This document shows, piece after piece, positions 37,603 to 43,102 of a stretch of 43,102 nt of DNA (position 1 is its first letter; every line of letters starts with the position of its first letter). A program made the position numbers and the translations under genes. This stretch comes from a virus. The notes below the pieces were generated by a model. It searched no databases. It saw only the letters and a program-made list of their open reading frames with translations, and had not been told where the DNA came from. The stretch is taken from positions 1 to 43,102 of the IMG/VR virus record IMGVR_UViG_3300044617_001249; one strand, 5' to 3'.

Positions 37603-38570
37603 ACGAAAGCTCGCTCTCCAAACACAGAATGCTTTGCACTCTCTATACCCATTATAACCTGTTCTTCAGGCATATCGCCAATGTCTTTGTAGTCGCCAGT
37701 GTAGTTAAAGAAGAAACACTCTAGGCCTTCCTTCTTAGTACGAGCAAGCATGTCACGAGATGCTTTCTCTCCAGCTAGATCTACCTTAGGATTATCAAAG
37801 GCAATAATTAACTTATCTGCACGACGCATAAGATCAACTTGATCCTGGCTGATAGATGCACCAAAAGTTGAGACGCCCCCTGCAATTCCCAATGATGAGA
37901 GTTTTACTACATCGAGTGGAGACTCAACAATGATCATAGTTCCACCGGTCCATACATCAAGACCAAATAAAGTTTTAGACTTCTGCACACCGGTAGGGCG
38001 ATTACGGAAGTAACGATTGACTTGTCCTTTTTCTTGCCAGCCCATAAGCTTGTTAGTATCAGGTTGACGAATAGGTGTGATCCAGCCCTGCTGCTTTGCA
38101 TCCCATTTAACAGAGTGCTTGATGCAAGCCTCTGCCGTCAGGTCTCTAGCAGATAAAGCCCAATCTGGGGGTAGGCTGTCGAAAATCGACAGACGTGCCT
38201 CACTCATTTCTACCAAAGGTTGGACAGGAATATAACTATTCTTAGCTTCTTCTAACTGCTTTGCAATCAGTTCAAAGTTAACCTCGATGTTCTGACGCAG
38301 CCAGTCTTTGGCTGCCTCGAAGTCAAGGCGACCCCACTGAGTTTCAAACTCATTGATCTCTGCTACAAGAGTAAGAAGAGTTCCACGATATCCACAGGAG
38401 AAGCAATGGTGCACACCGGTCTCTACATTCATAGACCATGACGGGCGAGAGTCTGCACGACCAGTTCGTTCTAGGTGCATAGGACATAGACCAAGCAACT
38501 CATCGTTGCGCTGGTCTACTTCAATACCTAGTCTTAGTAGTACAGACTCTACATCGCCCTCACGATACAT
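37599..38570 (-). CDS. DNA primase, DnaG-like (CHC2 zinc finger plus TOPRIM)
   Basis: A 323-residue primase. Start chosen at the ATG at 38570 after GAAGAGGAC, just past the preceding stop, rather than the longer reading to 38609. N-terminal zinc site CPMH (C29, H32) and CFSCG (C56, C59); TOPRIM domain with IIVESPLD (E216) and IIAFDNPKVD (D259, D263). It would lay RNA primers at the fork with the DnaB-like helicase encoded just upstream. Shorter than bacterial DnaG; no C-terminal helicase-binding domain is evident. Confidence 0.9.
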   Translation of the reverse strand: MYREGDVESVLLRLGIEVDQRNDELLGLCPMHLERTGRADSRPSWSMNVETGVHHCFSCGYRGTLLTLVAEINEFETQWGRLDFEAAKDWLRQNIEVNFELIAKQLEEAKNSYIPVQPLVEMSEARLSIFDSLPPDWALSARDLTAEACIKHSVKWDAKQQGWITPIRQPDTNKLMGWQEKGQVNRYFRNRPTGVQKSKTLFGLDVWTGGTMIIVESPLDVVKLSSLGIAGGVSTFGASISQDQVDLMRRADKLIIAFDNPKVDLAGEKASRDMLARTKKEGLECFFFNYTGDYKDIGDMPEEQVIMGIESAKHSVFGERAFV

Positions 38571-38571
38571 A

Positions 38572-38790
38572 TTAGTCCTCTTCTGTATATTCTTCTTTTG
38601 GTCTGTCATCCATCATTACATAGTCTTCTGGCATGTCGGGTAATGTTGGTGCGGTAGCTTTAGTACCACACTCTGCACACTCCATGTCTAAGAAGTACAT
38701 TGAGATTTCATAGTCCTGAAACATAGCCTTGATGTTCCACAAAGTTGAACCACACGGACAAACGTGAGTTGGTTCCCCACGCACATCCAT
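38572..38790 (-). CDS. Small zinc-ribbon protein, 72 aa
   Basis: HVCPCGSTLW near the N terminus and MECAECGTK 30 residues later form a two-pair zinc ribbon; the tail is very acidic (KEEYTEED). Between WhiB and primase in the operon. It may assist transcription or replication; the family is unknown to me. Confidence 0.7.
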   Translation of the reverse strand: MDVRGEPTHVCPCGSTLWNIKAMFQDYEISMYFLDMECAECGTKATAPTLPDMPEDYVMMDDRPKEEYTEED

Positions 38791-38810
38791 TGCATTTGTA
38801 TAGTCTGGTT

Positions 38811-39062
38811 TTAGATCGCTGATGTTTTTAATATTCGTTTCCTCTCCTGCGGTGTTGTTCCTGCCCAGATGCCCTCTAGGTTTGGGATCTGTATTGCGTA
38901 TTTAAAACACTCTTCTTTAATCCAGCAGTCTCCACAAATTTCTTTAGCGCGCTGAACTGCCTTATGGTTTGTGTACTTTTCTGGAAAGAATACGTCTGGG
39001 TTTTCTCCAGCACATAGTTGAGTTCCGTTAAAAGGGTTTGATTGGAGTGCCAAAGGTTCCAT
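38811..39062 (-). CDS. WhiB-family regulator, canonical spacing
   Basis: Start at the ATG at 39062 (MEPLALQSNP), overlapping the DnaB gene by 35 bases; longer readings lie wholly inside that gene. Four Cys C17, C43, C46, C52 (EICGDCWIKEEC, Cx2Cx5C) and the GIWAGTTPQER turn are the complete WhiB signature for a 4Fe-4S cluster. This second WhiB differs from the first (29649) in Cys spacing, so the two probably have different partners or timing. Confidence 0.87.
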   Translation of the reverse strand: MEPLALQSNPFNGTQLCAGENPDVFFPEKYTNHKAVQRAKEICGDCWIKEECFKYAIQIPNLEGIWAGTTPQERKRILKTSAI

Positions 39063-40272
39063 ACTCTTCGAACTTCCCTTCTTCCCAGTCCCATAAAAGA
39101 TCACTGGTTGCTGGGCCAGAGTTACGGCTCGCAACAATGCGAAGTTCACGAGATGAATCATCTTCTTCATCCTGCTTTTGCAAACCAAGAATCACATCTG
39201 AATCCTGGAAGAACGAGGATGAATAACCAATCGCATCTGCAGATACCTGACGCTTCTTCATCTTCCAAAGAAGAACCTGGGTGGACACCACAATTGGAAT
39301 ATTAGCTTTCTGTGCCAAGCGCTTCAAGTTACGTGTAATGCTTGTTAAAGCTTGTGGGGTATTTGACTCACCACTTGCCTCGTCAACCATAAGATAGACA
39401 CCATCAACAAATACGATGTCTGGCTTGATCTTCTCGATCTTTGCAGCCAAACCAGTAACTGTCATTGCAGAGGTGCTATCTGTTAAGTAAAACTTCTGCA
39501 TAGTCTCCATACGCTCTAGAGTTGCTTTGTACCGTTTTTCTTCGTCTAGGTTTAGATTTCCTCGTACTAGACGAGAGTGTGCGATCTTGGCACGCATAGC
39601 ATCGTGACGATGTTGCTGCTCAATATTACTCATCTCAAAAGACTGGAACATAGGTACATGACCGTCCTCGTGTACGTTGACGGCAATCTGCATAGCAAGG
39701 ACTGACTTACCAGTCTTAGGTGGTGCAATGATTGTAATCAACTGACCATTCTGTAAACCGGCTGTGGCCTCATCAATAGTTCTAAACCCTGTGCGGTATC
39801 CAAGCAATGCACCGTCACGAGTTTTAATATCTAAGTATTCTTGATAACGCTTGTCCGGATCTTTAGTAAGATCAACGTCGCTAGATTGAGTTGCACCCTC
39901 ATCATAGATAGTTGCAATACCAGAGCTCATCTCTGCAATTGCGCCGTCATGATTTCCAGAAGCGATCAGCTCTGCAGCAGACTGCACTACCTCGATAGCC
40001 TTCTGTCGTCTACGGTACTCTACTAACTGATCTACCAGGTAATCTAATGAATCTTCTACCGCAAGCAAACGGTATGTAGGAAAGTTATCTTTAACAGTTA
40101 CTGCACTAGGGATCTCTTGGTAACGAGTCCAGTGAGTACGTATAAACTTCCAGACAGCACGGTTCTCATCTACGAAGAACCAACTATCATCTACGCCTTT
40201 TTCTAAGGCAGGGATAATTTCCCGAGTTCTTACGACTCGAGATATTAATCTCTCTTCATTATCTGCTGCCAC
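39028..40272 (-). CDS. dnaB: DnaB-like replicative helicase
   Basis: A 414-residue RecA-fold helicase. An N-terminal helical domain (residues 1-125) precedes Walker A APPKTGKS (183-190), the FQSFEMS motif, Walker B DIVFVDGVYLMVD, and the STQV and SRNSGP motifs of DnaB. It would unwind the phage replication fork as a hexamer, loaded by the DnaC-like protein encoded three genes upstream. Overlaps the upstream gene by 14 bases. Confidence 0.9.
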   Translation of the reverse strand: MAADNEERLISRVVRTREIIPALEKGVDDSWFFVDENRAVWKFIRTHWTRYQEIPSAVTVKDNFPTYRLLAVEDSLDYLVDQLVEYRRRQKAIEVVQSAAELIASGNHDGAIAEMSSGIATIYDEGATQSSDVDLTKDPDKRYQEYLDIKTRDGALLGYRTGFRTIDEATAGLQNGQLITIIAPPKTGKSVLAMQIAVNVHEDGHVPMFQSFEMSNIEQQHRHDAMRAKIAHSRLVRGNLNLDEEKRYKATLERMETMQKFYLTDSTSAMTVTGLAAKIEKIKPDIVFVDGVYLMVDEASGESNTPQALTSITRNLKRLAQKANIPIVVSTQVLLWKMKKRQVSADAIGYSSSFFQDSDVILGLQKQDEEDDSSRELRIVASRNSGPATSDLLWDWEEGKFEEYGTFGTPIKPF

Positions 40273-40675
40273 CGGCTGCCCCCATATCTAAATACCAATG
40301 CCCATAACGTAGACTACGTGATGGTATATCAATCACATGCTTTAGCTCTGGTCTATACGGTAACTCTGCAATAAGATCTGCAGGAACTCTGTAAGCCTTT
40401 GCGTAGTTAAAAGGGTTGGTTCCAAGATTGTCTAGATCTTCAAGAACCTCATCCATTTCTTTTTGAGAAAAACCATACCCTACTAATTCTAACTTGTAGG
40501 AGTTGCTTTCCGCAAATCGCCAGAATAAAGATAGCGACTGTCTATTGTACGTAGTTTCTTCACCACTGACCGCCACACCAAGTACCTTCTTAAAGGTGGG
40601 CCTGCGATCAAGGATGCAGTCCAAAGTAACCACAACCCGCATAGGAGTTTCATTTGATATATCGCCCCCGCGCAT
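40259..40675 (-). CDS. Hypothetical protein, 138 aa
   Basis: Begins MRGGDISNETPMRVVVTLDC. Alternating strands and helices (RVVVTLDCILDRR, KLELVGYGFSQKEMDEVLEDL) suggest a compact alpha/beta fold. No catalytic signature is visible. Its position between the SWIM protein and DnaB suggests a replication link. Start two bases before the next gene's end. Confidence 0.68.
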   Translation of the reverse strand: MRGGDISNETPMRVVVTLDCILDRRPTFKKVLGVAVSGEETTYNRQSLSLFWRFAESNSYKLELVGYGFSQKEMDEVLEDLDNLGTNPFNYAKAYRVPADLIAELPYRPELKHVIDIPSRSLRYGHWYLDMGAAGGSR

Positions 40676-40677
40676 TT

Positions 40678-40962
40678 CTACAGTACTTCGATCTTGCCGT
40701 ACTTCAATAAGAAATCCCTAAACATAATGGGATCTAAACTTGCTAACGCTGCGTCAGTTTCTGGCGCCTTGTTAGAAATCTCTACTGGATATACTCCAGA
40801 GTTATTTTTCATTTTATCTGAAACATAGCGAGTGTGCTTGCAAGAGTTGCGGGTATTGAACCCGTCGCAGTTGCAGCGCAGCTTTCTATTATCAACGTTG
40901 ATCCAAACCTCATGCGGCCCAGAGTCAGATAAAAACAATTGCGTAACTTGCCATGAACTCAT
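40678..40962 (-). CDS. SWIM zinc-finger protein
   Basis: A 94-residue protein. Start chosen at the ATG at 40962 with GAAGGAAACTACT before it; ATG at 40977 overlaps the upstream stop and is an alternative. LRCNCDGFNTRNSCKHTRYV has the CxC...CxH pattern of SWIM domains (C30, C32, C41, H43), which bind DNA or proteins. SWIM proteins in other systems work with recombinases and helicases, in keeping with this operon. Confidence 0.75.
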   Translation of the reverse strand: MSSWQVTQLFLSDSGPHEVWINVDNRKLRCNCDGFNTRNSCKHTRYVSDKMKNNSGVYPVEISNKAPETDAALASLDPIMFRDFLLKYGKIEVL

Positions 40963-40973
40963 AGTAGTTTCCT

Positions 40974-41651
40974 TCATCCTCGTCTGTCCCCCTGTGGCGC
41001 TTCTACTTCGATTGGTATGAACGCTTCCATAGCAAAGCTTCCCATAGGTGAACCATAAACACTTCCCCAATTCTCAAGAGGAACGTTTGTAGTTACAATC
41101 GTTGGAAGCCCTGCGTTAAATCTTGAACGTAGCAACGCATCAAAGGTGTTCTCTGCCCAACCTGATGCGGTTCTATATTCCTTGCCAATATCATCTAAAA
41201 CAAAAACTCTTACATTATTCATTCTATCCGAGTCACCATATATGCCGTCAAGTAGGATTTGAGTTGCCTCATCCTCGTCAGAGAACTGGGACTTCTGAAG
41301 CCTCAAAAGCTTTGGATAGTCCATAAACCCGCCTATGCGTTTTGGGTAGCCTCCAGGGATACCTAAGACGTCTGCTGGAATACCCCTAATAAGGCTCTGC
41401 AGGGCCGTAGACGCCATTGTAGTCTTTCCGTGACCTGGATTACCCACCAGCATAATTCCGAGCCCGCAGGATGGAGATCCGGCCTTTTGGATGATCTCCC
41501 CATTGACCACTCTGGCTACCCATTTCTTGACTGCTTCACGGGCGGGTGTGGAATCCAAATCAGAGAATTCTTTCCCAATGGTTTTCATTGGGAGACCGGC
41601 CTGTACGATTTGCTTACGGATGCTTGGAGCTTCTTTAGACAAGTCGTACAT
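40974..41651 (-). CDS. DnaC-like helicase loader ATPase
   Basis: A 225-residue AAA+ ATPase. Walker A GNPGHGKTT (70-78), Walker B VFVLDDIGKEY, an arginine-rich sensor region (LLRSRFNAG) and sensor-1-like TIVTTNVPL. The layout is that of DnaC/DnaI-type loaders that place DnaB-type helicase at the origin. It follows the replication-initiator-like gene with a one-base overlap and precedes dnaB, forming an initiation set. Confidence 0.82.
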   Translation of the reverse strand: MYDLSKEAPSIRKQIVQAGLPMKTIGKEFSDLDSTPAREAVKKWVARVVNGEIIQKAGSPSCGLGIMLVGNPGHGKTTMASTALQSLIRGIPADVLGIPGGYPKRIGGFMDYPKLLRLQKSQFSDEDEATQILLDGIYGDSDRMNNVRVFVLDDIGKEYRTASGWAENTFDALLRSRFNAGLPTIVTTNVPLENWGSVYGSPMGSFAMEAFIPIEVEAPQGDRRG

Positions 41652-42559
41652 TATTCTCCCTCTAGTAGTCGCATCATCTTTTCTTGATGTGCTTTAAATT
41701 TATCGGTTGAGTATGTTGGTTGCTCTGGCTTCTTAACAACTCCCTGAATTGTTGGGTAGTACGAAAAGAATCGTTGCCATAGTGGCTTACCAATACCAAG
41801 ATCGTTTAGGTTACGTGGATCCGCAAAGAACATACGCATGGCCTTTAGAACCTCATAACGCTGTGTGCCTTCGCCAACCTGCTTGTTGATCCAAGTGGCC
41901 AGGTACTTGTTGTTAACTTGGCTGGACGTATTTGGTGCAGCCTTTTCAACTAGGTCATAGAACTCTGCGATCAAGTCTGTTGTAGACCACAGCTCTTCTG
42001 GGGTATTGATTCTATCCCGGCTATCACGCTGAGCCTTTACAGGCTTCTTGTACTTAGCGTTGAGACGAGCCTGGCGATCTTCAATCTTACCGATGGTTCC
42101 AGTGGCAGGTTCTTCTTGGCCTCGCTTTGCCTTAGGAGTTTCTTCATCCCCGTCAAGATTCCAAACCATCTCTTCTCCTTCTTGGGGCGCAGCCCCTATA
42201 GTTAAAGATACGTTAGTATCTTTAACTATATTAGTACTAGTAGTTATATCACTAGTAGCTGTATAGTTGTCTATGTATAGGTGCCCTGAAAAGCCGTTGT
42301 CGGTAGAAAGTAGCTTTTTAGCCTCATCTGTGAATTTTAGACGGGCAATCCACTGACCGTTATTCTGTACTCGAACAGACTTAACGTACTTAAGATCCTT
42401 AAGTTCATTGATGGCAGACTGAAGCGCATCTCTACCTTCAGAGAATTCTTTGGTGCTTCTTAATTCGTCAGCCGAAATAACCCGACCCTTTTCAACAAAG
42501 TAATAGAAAAGTGATCTGGCTCGTAAAGATAACTTTGGGTTAACAATTGGTCGTAACAT
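41651..42559 (-). CDS. Replication-initiator-like winged-helix protein
   Basis: A 302-residue protein. Residues 1-80 look like a winged helix (LSLRARSLFYYFVEKGRVIS, then RDALQSAINELKDLKYV). Residues 85-190 are an acidic/polar linker, and residues 190-300 are a helical domain (LIAEFYDLVEKAAP, NKYLATWINKQV). This wHTH-linker-helical order is that of phage initiator/helicase-loader partner proteins such as the lambda O/DnaD-type groups. The linker-coding DNA contains a long inverted repeat (42184-42258), as would be expected if the origin lies within the initiator gene. Confidence 0.65.
   Translation of the reverse strand: MLRPIVNPKLSLRARSLFYYFVEKGRVISADELRSTKEFSEGRDALQSAINELKDLKYVKSVRVQNNGQWIARLKFTDEAKKLLSTDNGFSGHLYIDNYTATSDITTSTNIVKDTNVSLTIGAAPQEGEEMVWNLDGDEETPKAKRGQEEPATGTIGKIEDRQARLNAKYKKPVKAQRDSRDRINTPEELWSTTDLIAEFYDLVEKAAPNTSSQVNNKYLATWINKQVGEGTQRYEVLKAMRMFFADPRNLNDLGIGKPLWQRFFSYYPTIQGVVKKPEQPTYSTDKFKAHQEKMMRLLEGE
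42184..42258. other. Candidate replication origin inside the initiator gene
   Basis: TATAGTTAAAGATA (42197-42210) and TATCTTTAACTATA (42217-42230) form a perfect 14-bp inverted repeat with a six-base loop. A GGGGC-GCA-GCCCC hairpin lies beside it (42184-42196). Two 15-base direct repeats beginning ACTAGTAG (42236, 42251) follow in AT-rich sequence. The region codes for the poorly constrained linker of the initiator-like protein. Confidence 0.5.
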
Positions 42560-42581
42560 ATTTAACCCTCCCTCTTTATCT

Positions 42582-42611
42582 ATACTACAGCCTGTCCACC
42601 TTGTTTGGCAA
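42582..42611 (-). promoter_or_regulatory. Possible promoter for the replication operon
   Basis: On the - strand: TTGCCA, 18-base spacer, TAGTAT (with TATAGAT just after as an alternative -10), about 22 bases before the ATG at 42559. GAGGGAGGG serves as ribosome binding site. Weaker match than the other promoters. Confidence 0.4.
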
Positions 42612-42860
42612 ACCGCGGGCTTGTCGCGGTGATATGCCGGTTAATACTTGCTCTGTGGCAAGAGAAAGGGTGAGGCCTACAAATGTAGACGCAAGCGTAT
42701 ACATAAGTATGTGTAACAAAGGGGCGCCTAGGTTAAGGCAGGCAAGTAGACTGAAGACTAAAGCTAACAGTCCTCGCCACTTACCCAGCGGTTTGATTAA
42801 ACTTTCTACAGCTGTTAAAATACACGCTGTAGCTAATCCCGCAATTAATACTATGCCCAT
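42585..42860 (-). CDS. Small membrane protein, three segments
   Basis: A 91-residue protein with three hydrophobic segments (MGIVLIAGLATACIL; RGLLALVFSLLACLNL; LLHILMYTLASTFVGLTL) and a basic tail. It could be a holin-like or superinfection-exclusion membrane protein; nothing in the sequence decides. It lies between the replication operon and an unknown gene. The binding site before the ATG at 42860 is weak. Confidence 0.65.
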   Translation of the reverse strand: MGIVLIAGLATACILTAVESLIKPLGKWRGLLALVFSLLACLNLGAPLLHILMYTLASTFVGLTLSLATEQVLTGISPRQARGLPNKVDRL

Positions 42861-42869
42861 AGATCTATT

Positions 42870-43102
42870 CTATTCTCTAAAGACAACTCTGTCAATATCG
42901 AAGGCCTGACCTTCGATATAGTCGTCTGGGGTGCAAGTAATAGATATGATTGCGTAAGCAGCTCCTGTTATAGAGCTGACTGGGAATGAGTTTCCTATGT
43001 AGGCCCAACGATTTGTAAGAGTGATTGTCGCAGTTTGAGTTCTAGCGGCTGTAGTGATAAGAGTGTTGTTGTTGCCTGCAGAATCTTTTGCGTTCGTCGT
43101 TT
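42870..43102 (-). CDS. C-terminal part of an unknown protein (runs off the window)
   Basis: Open reading frame of 77 codons entering from the right edge and ending TAG at 42870-42872; the start lies outside. The visible part is Thr/Asn/Ile-rich with an alternating strand pattern (TQTATITLTNRWAYIG, AYAIISITCTPDD) and an ending DIDRVVFRE, suggesting a beta-sandwich, perhaps a tail or surface-binding domain. The 3' end of the coding region contains a 10-bp inverted repeat (42895-42919). Confidence 0.55.
   Translation of the reverse strand, partial: TTNAKDSAGNNNTLITTAARTQTATITLTNRWAYIGNSFPVSSITGAAYAIISITCTPDDYIEGQAFDIDRVVFRE

Overview
The window reads as part of the genome of a tailed bacteriophage whose host is probably an actinobacterium. 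The phage assignment rests on the dense packing of short overlapping genes, a phage-type replication module (family A DNA polymerase, primase, DnaB-like helicase, DnaC-like loader, RecA-like recombinase) and a lysis cassette. The actinobacterial assignment rests on gene families: two WhiB-type iron-sulfur regulators, a SpoVS-family protein, a DUF4192 protein, a DUF2746-like membrane protein and an actinophage-type HRxGxCxC protein. Base composition looks moderate by eye, so a lower-GC aquatic actinobacterium fits better than a high-GC soil host; that is inference. No terminase, portal, capsid, tape-measure or integrase gene is visible, so the virion and packaging genes lie outside or among the unrecognised genes. 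Both edges are cut, and the last gene is partial.

Layout. (1) 1-10.2 kb, + strand: many small unknown genes, plus an AAA+ ATPase paired with a von Willebrand A / metallopeptidase-like protein, a pyrimidine-dimer glycosylase-like protein, a DUF4192 protein and a HicA-like protein. A 13-base element (CCAACACAAACAA) recurs exactly six times here, plus one 12-base copy at the 3' border. A hairpin at 10.24 kb separates this block from the next. (2) 10.3-15.8 kb, - strand: an acidic mini-protein, a B12-dependent (class II) ribonucleotide reductase, a TGT/DpdA-like protein, a HAD-like protein, a mini zinc protein and a nucleotidyltransferase-like protein. (3) 15.8-20.9 kb, - strand: about fourteen small, mostly basic, low-complexity or zinc-ribbon proteins of unknown role, many coupled by 1-14 base overlaps. 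(4) 21-25.2 kb: lysis region with two small membrane proteins on - and, on +, a large exported Pro/Glu-rich protein that appears to start at ATA, two membrane proteins and a CHAP endolysin. (5) 25.2-42.6 kb, - strand: nucleic-acid metabolism, namely metallophosphoesterase, SpoVS-like, two PD-(D/E)XK nucleases, dNMP kinase, Cas4-like nuclease, WhiB, RecA-like, PolA, ssDNA-binding candidate, RHH and MerR-like regulators, SNF2 helicase, primase, second WhiB, DnaB, SWIM protein, DnaC-like loader and a replication-initiator-like protein whose gene contains a 14-bp inverted repeat and two iteron-like repeats. (6) 42.6-43.1 kb: a membrane protein and the 3' end of an unknown gene.

How it fits together: the replication genes form an almost continuous co-oriented chain, transcribed toward lower coordinates from the initiator gene. 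The reductase and dNMP kinase would supply nucleotides, and the nucleases, RecA-like protein and SNF2 helicase would handle recombination. The two WhiB proteins, RHH, MerR-like and SpoVS-like proteins are the candidate regulators. Four - strand promoters with a shared TANAAT -10 box (three of them preceded by CGTA) can be seen upstream of genes in blocks 3-5.
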